From Trichobilharzia regenti (taxonomy: Eukaryota > Platyhelminthes > Trematoda > Strigeidida > Schistosomatidae): a stretch of DNA of 64,000 nt. The translations under genes and the position numbers were made by a program. The notes beneath the pieces are model-generated. The model was not told the origin of the DNA. It saw only the letters and a program-made list of their open reading frames with translations, and searched no databases. This document shows positions 1 to 10,555 of this stretch, one piece after another. The DNA lies in assembly GCA_944472135.2 (NCBI GenBank), contig OX235263.1:87328721-87392720 (forward strand), given 5' to 3'. Numbering within the stretch: the stretch's first letter is position 1; the number at the start of each line of letters is the position of its first letter.

Positions 1-110
1 CATCATTTCAATATTCTTCATATACACCTGAAATTTCTCTTTCACGTATATTACTCATGCATGCAGCAAGATCACCAAAAGACGGATAGTTCAAAGCGAC
101 GGCTTCATTA
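1..110. repeat. Array-unit edge repeat, left copy
   Basis: The first ~110 bases recur in direct orientation at about 63888-64000: shared 'tatacacctgaaatt', then 'gcagcaa' followed by a similar 'gatcaccaaaag/aatcctcaaaag' stretch and 'ggatag.tcaaag'. No coding frame is supported. Its presence at both ends suggests the window covers about one period of a longer duplicated array. Confidence 0.6.
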
Positions 111-380
111 AAAAAAAAATTAAAAGTCCTAGTGTGCCTTATTCAATGTAACTATGTAATCAGAGAAATTATTTCATTTCCATTCACCTTTATAACACAT
201 GATGTTGACAAAACAGCCAGCCAAATGCCACATCATCTCTCATCAGCTCTCTACATTATTTATGAAAACATTATTAAGGTCATCCTGTCAACAAAACTCA
301 ACAGTCTTATACACATAGAAATAAAGTTATTTTAATTAAAGTACAACATTCATAGTTATCAGAAGAGAATCGTATTTCCG
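100..380. repeat. Inverted repeat, left arm (pairs with 2225-2500)
   Basis: This stretch is the reverse complement of about 2225-2500. Both contain the same spurious 67-codon open frame (132-335 on + and 2270-2473 on -) with only two apparent residue changes, and both end in an A/T homopolymer next to 'gcttcatt'. The arms flank an interior of about 1.8 kb. Related sequence lies near 46000-46240. The open frame is a shadow of the repeat rather than a gene. Confidence 0.75.
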
Positions 381-2225
381 ATGACTTCCAGATCGGTGCA
401 TTTTTCTTGTTTGAATTCACATTGAATTAGAATTTCCCCAGTGAAAGCTTAATTGATATTTGCGAATCCCATAGCAGGTTTTCAAAGTATCCAAGTAGTG
501 AATGGATGGTATATGCTCTGTAATGTGAAACATTATTAAATCGCATTACTACACCATTCTATAAGAGATTTCTTGTTATTCGCACAGTTCAGATTTCAAA
601 ATCAGTCAGAACTGGATATCTGATGACTGATGGTCTACAGATTCCTCTAATGTGATTCGAAAATATTCAGTATGATTGATTATGCAATCAGAGTAATCGA
701 AATCTAAGTGCAATTATCAAGGTAGTCAGAGATTGGCATCCAGAAGTATAAGAACAATATACCTGTCAGATTCTGGTTGTGCTGTTAATATGCCTCACTT
801 TACGAGCCTTATGTGGTGCGATATATCTAATGACACACTTATATGGTACACTGTCTGAATCCAAACTACTGATAACAATATACAACTCAAAAAGTGTTGC
901 TTATTTAAGCATGTGTCAAAGTGACGGACATATTAAAATAGAATTAAATATTAGGATTATTTGGGGAGACACTTGACTCTGGAGGACAACCGTGGAGCAG
1001 ACAAGTAATACTTTTCCATGATGGAGATGACTTAGGTGACGTGCTCACCCCAAGCTAGTGCAGCTATGCAAACCTATGGAGAAATGAAAATTTTCCATCA
1101 GATAACGCGCTTCACCATCTACTACTTCCCAAGTAAAATATTTCTGTGAGGGGAATGTACAAGGAGGAAATAGGTACAAATGGAATCACAGAGTTATACG
1201 CACGCCATCGTCAAGAAGCGATTGTAAGAAATTCGCATGCTATGGGCTTACCATCAGTAATTGAGTCTAGCTCATGGTTTGACATCCAGGAGTTTCTAAG
1301 TTTTGATGTTGTAGAGGAAAATAATTTCTCCTCAATGTCAGCTTTTTTGGGACAATCGACAGTTACTGTAGTCTGACATTCTGTTCGGTTAAGGAATAAC
1401 GACTTTGAAAGGTTAGTCGTATGCAGCTTTCAGGGGATCACGCTCAGCATCACAATGTACAAAACCGTGTGCATAGTTTTGAAGTCTACATTCCGGTTTC
1501 AAGCATCAACACTTTTTGTACCAAAGGAACCTTAGCTCAGAGGTGGTTGGAGAAGTACGCCAAAGGGGCGAGAACAAAACAATATTTCTCGCTTACACGA
1601 ATTATTCCAGCTTCCTGCAGATTCTACAAATATCGGTGGATCAGCTTTCACACAGAATATTCAGGCAATATTACGCAGCTGATAACCACGAAAAACAGCA
1701 GGGACCACAAATCTTCTTCTTCTTCTAATGTGTGATTATTGGTGGTGACCATCAGGTTAGTTGAGCTATCACCACTAGGTTTGACAGTCACTTCTAATCC
1801 ACAATCTTCTTTAATAAAAACAGTGAGTTATAATCATTTCAGATATGATATTTGCCAGCGACTCACTGTGCGACTCGAGTGGTTTTATGGTGAGACATTG
1901 GAGATAATGCCAGAGATCTTCTCAATTTCTCATTTCTGATAAAATTATAGTGATAAATGGTTTCGGATTTCATTACCTATTTATTGGTGAACTGACAGGA
2001 TAACACGGCAAGTTTTTATCTTCTTTGGAAGCTGCACCAACATTCTGTGTATCTGTTGAATGAGTCTTCTTGGCAAGGTGAGATATAGGCTGATATTCTG
2101 TACACAAATATGAGACATTTTGAAATGTGTGAGGTAAGAAGGCTGTTAATACTTACTAGTACAAACTCAGGCATTCTGGGAGTTACTTGAGATAATCTAT
2201 GAAGCAACCAATGAGACAAATCAGC
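380..2225. repeat. Interior of the short inverted repeat; partly duplicated at 46240-46880
   Basis: Bases about 340-976 are repeated in direct orientation at about 46240-46880; for example, both carry the 14-base run 'tctacagattcctc' and 'gcatccagaagtata'. Open frames of 65-104 codons (779-976, 1146-1376, 1421-1735) have no recognisable domain, and the frame at 779-976 is not kept intact in the second copy. No function is assigned to 980-2225. Confidence 0.5.
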
Positions 2226-2500
2226 TGAAATGTGATTCTCTTCCAATAACTATCAATGCTGTACTTTAATTAAAATAACTTTATTTCTATGTTTATAAGA
2301 CTGGTGAGTTTTGTTGACAGGATGACCTTAATAATGTTTTCATAAATAATGTAGAGAGCTGATGAGAGATGATGTGGCATTTGGCTGGCTGTTTTGTCAA
2401 CATCATGTGTTATAAAGGTGAATGGAAATGAAATAATTTCTCTGATTACATAGTTACATTGAATAAGGCACACTAGGACTTTTAATTTTTTTTTTTAATG
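2225..2500. repeat. Inverted repeat, right arm
   Basis: Reverse complement of 100-380, as described there. It lies about 290 bp upstream of the first TATA box of the gene cluster. The corresponding sequence flanks the right-hand gene near 46000-46240, so it belongs to the duplicated gene-upstream unit. Confidence 0.75.
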
Positions 2501-2790
2501 AAGCAGTCGCTTTGATTTTCAAGCTGTATTGGATTCTTTATTGTAATTAGTGAAATATTTGTTATCTATTGATAACAGAAACATGCGTGGGTTAATGTTT
2601 ACCAGTGACCTCATTGATAAATTCCAGTATTCAATAGGTGTCAACCCATTAGATTTTCTTGACAGGGATTTCAGAGAATGTAGGTGGTGCCACTGAAAAC
2701 ATCCGATAACATCAGATATTTTTTACCATCTCTCTATTAATGTACCAAGTGCATATGAATACAGCATAGCTTCTATCTAGTTAATTTCAA
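2500..2790. other. Upstream region of the partial gene copy
   Basis: AT-rich sequence with no supported gene. It resembles, in inverted orientation, the sequence upstream of the right gene (about 45770-46000), including 'ttaatgtttaccagtgacctc' against 'gaggtcattgataaacattaa'. It probably holds upstream regulatory sequence, but no specific site is recognised. Confidence 0.4.
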
Positions 2791-2798
2791 TATAAATA
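2791..2798 (+). promoter_or_regulatory. TATA box of gene copy 1
   Basis: TATAAATA lies 38 bp before the ATG at 2829. The same octamer sits 32 bp before the ATG of the left gene (3814-3821) and 31 bp before the ATG of the right gene (45737-45744, minus strand). The constant short spacing implies a 5' UTR of only a few bases. Confidence 0.65.
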
Positions 2799-2828
2799 CG
2801 ACTGCTTTTGAAGAGATGCAGAATAACC

Positions 2829-3330
2829 ATGGCGTCAGCATCCACATCTATTTGCCTACTTATAACCGCTTTCTTTCTGTGCTCATGTGAATCAGCAAGT
2901 AAGTCATTTCTCCATCAATTATCTGTCTAGACCATTATATATAATGATGAAATGTAACTAGATACCTACCTGTTTTTGTCAAACCTTCGATTTATTACCA
3001 TTATCTTCATTGTTATAATTGACTGAATCATATGAAGGTAGAATTAGTAATGATCGAGGCAATTTTACAGTCGATCAAGCGCAACTGTGCACATCTTAGA
3101 TGCATTCATCAGAGTATTTACTATGTACGCTTCTTCTTCATCTTCTTCTAAATTGCATATTTACGTGTCCACAGAGATGGAACCTTAGGGCTTTTATGTA
3201 TTTGTCAATCTCATAATGGCGGAAATCATAGTGTATCCACTTCGATTGAATTTACTTTATTCTTAACTTGAAGATGTCAAACTCCAGAGAAATGAAACAA
3301 CTGAGATGGAAGAAATGCTCAATGATGCTG
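2829..3330 (+). pseudogene. Partial MEG-like gene copy 1 (exons 1-2 only), or alternative 5' cassette
   Basis: Exon 1 (2829-2898, 70 bp) encodes a signal peptide, MASASTSICLL and onward, ending in phase 1 at a gtaagt donor. Exon 2 (3274-3330, 57 bp) follows a 'taacttgaag' acceptor and ends at gtgaga, also phase 1. Exon 1 matches exon 1 of the right gene with only two silent differences. No copies of exons 3-12 follow before the next promoter at 3814. The copy is therefore either a truncated tandem duplicate or an alternative first-exon set spliced to exons 3-12 of the left gene, which the phases would allow. Exon 2 is one codon shorter than its 60-bp counterparts. No protein family was recognised beyond the micro-exon-like layout. 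Confidence 0.65.
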
Positions 3331-3800
3331 GTGAGACTTACGACACTTTTTTCTTATCAAAACTTCTACCTGTAATTTGAATATTTGTTTGTTTGTCAGT
3401 TTTGCACCAATTTTTTACACTACACTCCATAGATTGAGCGCATAAAAGACAATACATTCTATTGAGTTCAATTTGACATAAGCATGTAGTGAAACCCTGA
3501 GAGGAGTAGTTCAACACAGTAAGATGGCTGAAAACTTTCTGTATGTTAAGGAGTGTTAGAACTACTGAGGGCAATGGAGATGGGTCGAAGGTACTGTGTG
3601 AAGTGTCTGTTGAGTGTTATCACACACAAAACAGTCATTCGAGTGGGAAACAATACTACACTTCATGACTATCAATCTGTGGGTTACCGAAGAATTAAAT
3701 TTGATACAGTATTGGTAGTGCCATTGAAAACACCCGATAACATCATATATTAATGCTATATTTCTTAATCTACAAATGGCGCCTAAGCATAGCTTTTCTC
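3331..3800. repeat. Duplicated intergenic segment between the two 5' cassettes
   Basis: This segment is repeated after exon 2 of the left gene, around 4690-5010, with 'tctgtaatttgaatatttg', 'gaaccctgagaggagtag' type and 'aagactttctg' type matches. The same sequence appears inverted at 44985-45200. It marks the extent of the ~1-1.5 kb tandem duplication that produced two promoter/exon-1/exon-2 units. The open frames here (3338-3574, 3553-3753, 3562-3870) are shadows. Confidence 0.55.
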
Positions 3801-3813
3801 TTGTTAATTTTAA

Positions 3814-3821
3814 TATAAATA
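3814..3821 (+). promoter_or_regulatory. TATA box of the left MEG-like gene
   Basis: TATAAATA, 32 bp upstream of the first ATG (3846). Identical octamers at matching distance precede the other two gene copies. Confidence 0.65.
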
Positions 3822-3845
3822 CAACGGCTTCTGAAGAGATACAGA

Positions 3846-6800
3846 ATGACCATGGCATTAGTATCCACACCTATTAACCTCATTATAATTGCTTTCTTAC
3901 TGTGTACATGTGAAACATCAGGTAAGTCATCTGTCTTTCCATTTTATGATTTAAGCGATATTTATGTATGCGAAATGCAATTGGATCCTCGCCTTCATCA
4001 AACTTTTCACTTATCACCATTATCTTCATTCTGAGAATTGACTTAATCATACAAAGGCTGAATCGGTACTGGTTCCCGATAATCGCGTTGTATCTCCACC
4101 ACACAGGGAAATTAAAGATCTCGATTATTTTCACATTAGTTCATCGTGTCGGGATTGGAAGATAAGGCTTCACCGGAACACCTCCGTAAGAGCCGATCCT
4201 GTGGAATCTGTCTTAACTTACCTGATGGCAATTCACAGGATCTCGCCTCCATCTTCACACAATGTCGTCCAAGTCAACCTTGAAATGTGAACTATTTGAT
4301 AAAATAAAATAAGCATGAAGGATGATTTGAGGTATCTTATAGGCATATGATGAAGTCTGTATACAGATACTGGTACTGAGGCAAGCTAGACTTTTCAAAT
4401 GAAGTTTATTCAGTGTTGTTATGCTTTATGTTGATTGAATCAAATTGACAATGCGTGAAAAGGAATATGCACCAGACCTTAGATCGATACATCCTCTCCT
4501 TCTAAATCACATATTCAGGTCTCACAGAGATGAAAAGTTAGGCCATCTATGTACATATCAATATCACAACGACGAAAATAAGAGTGTGTCCAATTCGATT
4601 AAATTCACTATTTTGTTTTTACTTCAAGAATACGAAATATTCGGGGATGTAAGAATTGCTGTGGAAAGAATAATCAAGAGTTATGACGGTGAGTCTCACT
4701 ACACTTAATACCAACGCTTCTATCTGTAATTTGAATATTTGTTTGTTTGTTTCTCTGTTTCTCAGCATCATTTTCAAACTATGCGCAATAGATTGAATGC
4801 GTATAATACAGTACATTCTATTGAGTTCACTTTGTCATAAGCATACACTAGAACCCTGAGAGGAGTAGTTCAACATACTAAAATCACTGAAGACTTTCTG
4901 CATGTTAAGGAGTTTAAGAACTACTGAAGTAAATGCAGATGGATCGATCGTAGTTTGAGAAGACCTCTGAGTGATATCATGTACCACACAGACCATCGAG
5001 TGGAACTCGAATGGTAAACGAGTAGTTAGTGGATTCTGTAGGGAAGGGATCAGAACACATTCGGAGATTATGCAAGCACTTAGAGAGAACTTCAGAGAAC
5101 ATGAAGAAATGGCGATCTCTTGCTGAAGCCATGTTTATCACGCGGTACCCAAAGCAATACCATAAATTCTACACTGAATGATTATTGTTTAGAGCCACGG
5201 TATGGAATTCATTCTTCATTGGAATTATCAGTTAGTATAATTTGTATGGTGTTGAGCACAAATATCTGAATGCTGTTCATCAGGCTACTGAGATCCAAAT
5301 CTTCAATTTTCTTAGCTTGAATCCATGGATGTCACGAACCACCCACCACCTTGTTCTTTGACACAAAAACACAATTATCGTTGCAATGCATTATAGACAG
5401 ATAGGTAATCATCAGTTATGCTCAACTCGAAAAAGACTTCAGCCAATATCGACTTCCCTACTTAGTAAATGATGGACACTGGGTTATTACATGAAATTGT
5501 TTAGTTTATTAGAAATTTCATTATTTTTAAATTCATTTCTCACTTTAAATCGTTTTATAGATGCGATTCTTATAAATGAGAATTTAACTAAGCAATATGA
5601 ATCAGATATAAAGGCACAAGGTGAAGTGAACATGTCTTAACTAACCTCTTTTAATAAAAATATATTATTTATGTTTCCAAATTTTTTGTAACTCTTGACT
5701 AAATGATAAAATGAAAACCAAGCTGTCAACAATGTTAGGAATTCAGTACTAGAAGTGACAGAAGCAGTTGAATTTACTAGCATAAAGAGTTTTACTCTCA
5801 TCTTTATTGATTTGCATAACATGCTGGACTTTATTCAAAGTCTAAAGCAAATTCACTTGTCTTCTGGTGATTTTCTCACTGAAACACTTTGTCGCTTGAG
5901 ATGATGAATGCAGGCTTCGACCGTCAGTGGGGACACCATCACTCACTGGAAATGTGTATACATCCTACTGATTAGTCCTAAATAGAAGAAAATACACAAT
6001 CACGAATCCAACTCCAGCCAGAATAAATCGAATCTATATTACATATGAAATAGTTTGTTGGTGGATTTCCAAAGCCACTGAAATTTACCTCTCTTGATGT
6101 ACTCCTTCCACTATACCACCATTGGGACACTTGTCTGCATGTATTCAACTAGATTCTTCAGTGAATATTTCGTCGAAGTGTCGTTTTGTGGTTCATTCGA
6201 TGAAGATGAATGTGGCATGGAATGGGTATATGAAGCTGTTTAGTTCACTTTTTGAATATCGTTCTGGCTATACATACATGTGACTAATTTTCACCTGCTG
6301 TACTCTTCTTCAGTAAAATTAGTAAGAAAGGTAATAAAGAACAGGAGGCGTCTCAGGAGATGTAAGTCAACTGACATACTTTCTAAAGAGAATTGATCAT
6401 CTTTTTAGTTCAAGAATGCCAAGAAAGCTACACCGCTGCCCGCAGCCTATTAGATGCTTACAATTGTACGTGAAATTTGAATAAATGTTTATTTACTGAT
6501 AGCAAAAATAATTCATCAGAATATGCCATAAAGCGAATGAATCCTTGCATAAACTATTCCCAGCCATTGTTCTTGCTTTGGCTTGCTCACGAAGATGACG
6601 AATCTAGATGAACTTTTATATAGGTTTGGCTATTGATCGCACATTTGCACTATGAGTCAGAACCAGTAGTCAATAGCGAATCTAAGCCAGTGCAGAGAGT
6701 CGCTGTTCATTCTCAGATGAGTTCCGTAATAACGGTACACATACGGCGATCAGTGAATTCCTTTAAGGGTTGATTGTTTGTTTCTTCAACCACCTACTCC

Positions 6801-9800
6801 GAGATTATCATGTTAGTTGCTTTTGTCTCTATTCATCTATTTTGTTCACGCTTTTTATTATCCCAATGAAGTTATTGTTTCTATTCTGAATTCCTTGCAT
6901 ATACAATCCAACAGATTTATTCGAAGAAATGAAAAGACTGAAATATCAATACAGTATGATTCCTTTTGCACGTATTAATTATCTCAATATTTCAGAGAAT
7001 ATTTTGACTTCAGTTGAAAGCGGCAGTAATCACACTCCCTTTCAAGTGCATACACATGGGGTTGTCGTTAAGCTAATGGATTCCAGAGATTTATTGTCCT
7101 TATTGATTTGAAAATAGTTCACCTTAGTCGGACATAAGTCAGTCACTGGCGTCATGCATCTGGTTGGTCGTCTGGTGCAGACTGAATTTTGTCAGTTGAG
7201 TTTGCAATGTGATCACTATGCTAAGGGAATCGGCACCATGGTGCATCGTGAATTGTAGTTTATAGGTAGTTGGAGGTTTCATGCTTATTGACACTCGTCG
7301 TTACTACCTTGTGTCAAATACAGTCATGTAGGAGTGGTATCACGAGCCAATAGGTCACTGATGACGTCTTCAACTGCAGAACTGAATGACCCGGTTTCCG
7401 AGCTCAGAGTGGATAGAAGTTCCTCCAAGATTCTAGATACACCATACTGGCTTGTGAGTGTCAACAAGCGCGACGTTTGGATGCGAGACTTCCCTCTATT
7501 CGCCTACAATCATGTAATATCACGTCGCTTTGCTGCCTTGAATTCATATGAACTAATAAATTAATTGTGAATGGGACAAAAAGTCTTTCAGTATTTCATT
7601 ATGATGTATAATTAAGTTCAATTACTACCAAGAATGAGAGAAATTTCAGGGATTTCAGTGTACCATCATGTTAAAATCTCTCATTGAATATCAGAGAAAC
7701 CAATTATAGACCTGGTATAAGACATGTATTTTTTACTGAATAGTAGAATTGTTTTGAGAAGTGTACATCCCCTCATTTTTATATTTTTTTCAGTAAGCTT
7801 TGCAGTGAATACTGACAATCAAATATATGAAGCTGAGCACCTCATTCATAAGTATACAAGTAATTATAAAACTTCCCTATGGGAAAATCTACTTTTTCTA
7901 TCTGTCTGCACGCCTTCTACACAACACTTGCTACTTGATATTGTTGCTATCGTTAATACCGGTTGTTTAGAAAATTTATACGTTTGATCACGAGTTGTGA
8001 GTCGGTGTCACAGTGGTTAGGACTCCCGCTGACCATGCACATGGTCCAGGGTTCGATCCCCTGGTCAGTCTGTAAAATTCGGGCTACCTATATAACATGC
8101 TGAAAGTTCCATACTTATGCCAAAATGTACAATGTGCAATCAAGCTGTAATCAAAAATGAAAAAAATAAAAATGAAGATCACGAGTTGATGTTATTTAGA
8201 GAACCATTTGAAAATCTGGTAGTACTAAACATAAACTGTTGGACTCCTCATCAGTAAACACTGATTGGGGTTTGAGGTCAGGACCATCTAGTTGCAAGGT
8301 GAGCTCTTAGACCATTCTACCTCTGGGACTTGATCTAATGGCTCGTGAATGCCAACTTCTGCCAATTCGCGATATGTAGCGCAATTGCCATCTGCTGCCA
8401 TAGGTGAGTAACTAACCTCTTAGGGGATATCAGTGTTTCTTTTACCTCCACGCATCAGAGTTATGCTTACATCAATTCGTTATACTCTGATTATTTCAAT
8501 GATAAAATCATCACCTACATCTCACTCTTAGTTCGTCATCACTTAGTTAGTTGGACAGCTGAAAATACTGTCATTATTCGAGTGGTCAATAAAATTCAGG
8601 TTTTCTTTAGTTCTAACTTCAATATTTAACCAGTGCATTCAATAAACACTCCTTCATTCAACCACATCAACGTGATAAGTTCCATAAACACTTAAACATC
8701 CTTATTCAGAAGATAATGAGATTTTAATAAATACTGTTTTTGTTATTTCTCTGTATCATGGTGACTACAAATTTTAGAAATTCTGAAAAGTTAGTTTATA
8801 TTGCAAAATAATCATATTAAATTAACCGATATTAATGAAGATATATTTATATATTTCCGTCACTATCCATATACATATTGGCATTTTTTTTATTTCTCAT
8901 TTACAATGAATAGAAACGAGATACGGTCCAAGAAATAAAGGTTGCAATGCCTTTCTAACTCCAACTGAAATTCAAGGTATCTAAATGTCATTCACTGTCA
9001 TGCATATATTAGTGTGAAGATATTATTCATATGCATATTACTCACATAGTTTCATTGATTAGCCTGATTCGTGAAAACAGACTTACTTTAATCATGATTC
9101 AATATTTCCTTATAGATGAAAGTAAGTTACTGTTTGCATAGTTCATAAGTACTGAATATGCTGCCTAGAATGATATCTAGAAGTCTTCATTTCCAATGTT
9201 CATATCAGAGATGACCTCAACTACAACAGAAAAAAATAAGTCAGTACTTATCACAGGAATCTCTGGATTTCTTTCAAATTTATAAAAGAAAATAGTTCAG
9301 TTGTGAAGATCTCTTTCTTGGTTCCTGTATGATGCTGACAACCAGAAATTTATTCCTTCTCACAGGCCGATAAATAAAAACAATTATACTCTATACAAAT
9401 GTCATAAGTCTTGGTCTTTTAGGGATTTGATTGATTGGTTACAGGATTTCATTATGAGCCAACGAATGTCTCTAACCAATGTCAGCTCATGATGAAATCC
9501 TGTAACCAATGTCATAAGGTATTTCATATATGATATATGCATGTATACACTGCCATAGAAAACAATAACAAAAGACAGAAATACATCATATCGATGTCTC
9601 TTGTATTCGCCCACAGACGATTTAGCACATTGACACTGACTATCAATCTCGAATAAGCTCGTACAACCTGCTTTACATTGTGAATGACCAACATAAATCA
9701 TTTACATCTGCAGAATGTCAAGTATACTAGAAAATTCAAGGGAATGAAGTTGACATTCGTCTGTTGTTATTCAACGCTTGTAAACTCCTTTATCACATAA

Positions 9801-9804
9801 TTTC

Positions 9805-9844
<40 letters not shown>

Positions 9845-10426
9845 CCGAACGTATTTCTGCTTTGATTCTCTCCTTCTCCAGGAGTTAAACGCTTAGTTGA
9901 TCTGATATCCAAAGTGCATGCTGAACAAGCAGCCTATCTAAAAAATACCAGTAAGTATAGTGAATTTTCTTGTTACAGTCAAAGTATGGAATTCTTGAAT
10001 TCAAATGTAAATAGAAAAGTTGAGTGGTGCAGCTTCCAGTTTTATAACCACCGTTTCACTTTGTTATCTGTGTACCTTCTCAGATGTACTTTCATTTCAA
10101 GCCTCATTGAAATAAAAACACTACTGTTTTTGTAATTTAGGTCTGAAAACAGTTTTTCGAGGTTTCCTGGATGGAATTCAGGTAAGAATAGATTGACAGA
10201 ATAACCCCCAGTTGATTTGGTAAAATCTGTCTGCTTACATGCAAGTGATAACTTATGGCTGAACTCTGATGGGAGAGATTTCTGGAAACATTCAGAGGAT
10301 TATCCAAAGCCAATCGCTGATAGACTTACTGACTATACTCTCTTTAGTGAATTCTTATCAGAATAACATATTTTCTTTGCATTTTATCTTTTACTTAAGA
10401 TCGCAGAAAAAGCTCCAATATACTGA
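3846..10426 (+). CDS. Left MEG-like secreted protein gene, 12 exons, 203 aa
   Basis: Exons read from splice sites and from conservation with the inverted paralogue: 3846-3921, 4629-4688, 5561-5620, 6314-6361, 6409-6465, 6915-6953, 7794-7859, 8914-8976, 9116-9121, 9882-9950, 10139-10179, 10400-10426. They total 612 bp, exactly 204 codons including TGA. Introns 1-10 are phase 1, so internal exons 2-10 are multiples of three; the last intron is phase 0. Exon 1 encodes a signal peptide (hydrophobic LIIIAFLLC), so the product is probably secreted. The mature part is charged and mostly helical-looking, with a basic block in exon 4 (VKLVRKVIKNRRRLRR). Mature cysteines in exons 5 and 8 are conserved in the paralogue and could form one disulfide. 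No known domain was seen. The layout, including a 6-bp exon, fits schistosome micro-exon genes as a class, although most exons here are 39-69 bp. No MEG family number is assigned. A second in-frame ATG lies at 3852. Confidence 0.8.
7986..8188 (+). mobile_element. tRNA-derived SINE with 12-bp target duplication, in intron 7
   Basis: A perfect 12-bp direct repeat, gatcacgagttg, lies at 7986-7997 and 8177-8188. The body (7998-8176) starts with a tRNA-like pol III promoter: a box A-like 'cagtggttagga' and a box B-like 'ggttcgatccc'. It ends in an A-rich tail. The segment before the tail ('gctgaaagttccatac') resembles the 3' end of the CR1-type LINE at about 26676-26740. The SINE is absent from the matching intron of the right gene, so it inserted after the arms separated or was lost there. 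Confidence 0.75.
8189..8913. repeat. Intron 7 remainder with diverged repeat sequence
   Basis: Intronic sequence with no gene. It aligns by eye, inverted, with about 41254-41860 of the right gene, including 'caaattttag' and 'atatatttatatatttcc'. On the minus strand near 8235-8265, 'ctgatgaggagtcc' resembles the start of a hammerhead core, but no GAAA follows in the expected place. Confidence 0.4.
9434..9510. repeat. 26-bp imperfect hairpin sharing sequence with a PLE 3' end
   Basis: Arms 9434-9459 and 9485-9510 are reverse complements with one mismatch, separated by 25 bases. The right arm plus the preceding 'gtca' is repeated at about 55337-55367, at the end of the nested PLE. This is probably a PLE-end fragment. 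It lies in the intron between the 6-bp exon and exon 10. Confidence 0.6.
9808..9842. repeat. (TA)n microsatellite
   Basis: A run of alternating T/A about 34 bases long in the intron before exon 10. The right gene has a similar run at about 40945-40977 in the corresponding intron. Confidence 0.9.
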
Positions 10427-10549
10427 TTTAGTCGTCGTGGATCATACAGTGTGGAGTAGTTAGCGCTGTTTAATTTTATTTTTCGAAACGTAGATAAATA
10501 GCTAGTTATTTTGATTTGATAAATTAATTTAATAATTTTCCGAATGAAT

Positions 10550-10555
10550 AATAAA
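10550..10555 (+). terminator. Polyadenylation signal of the left gene
   Basis: AATAAA lies 124 bp after the TGA of the left gene. The matching position on the minus strand of the right arm (39927-39932) keeps the hexamer. It lies at the point where near-identity between the two arms begins. Confidence 0.5.

Noticed and set aside
132..335. 67-codon frame duplicated on the minus strand at 2270-2473
   Set aside because: Both frames lie inside the short inverted repeat. Conservation follows from the repeat, and the diverged copy near 46000-46240 does not keep the frame.
6114..6240. Possible extra micro-exon after 'gattcttcag' in the intron between exons 3 and 4
   Set aside because: A similar acceptor-like 'tttcttcag' exists in the right gene, but no matching GT donor at a conserved in-frame distance follows in either copy.
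7998..8070. tRNA gene
   Set aside because: It has box A- and box B-like sequences but no full cloverleaf. It is inside a SINE with A-rich tail and target duplication.
8235..8265. Hammerhead core on the minus strand ('ctgatgagg')
   Set aside because: The GAAA segment and a convincing stem II are missing.
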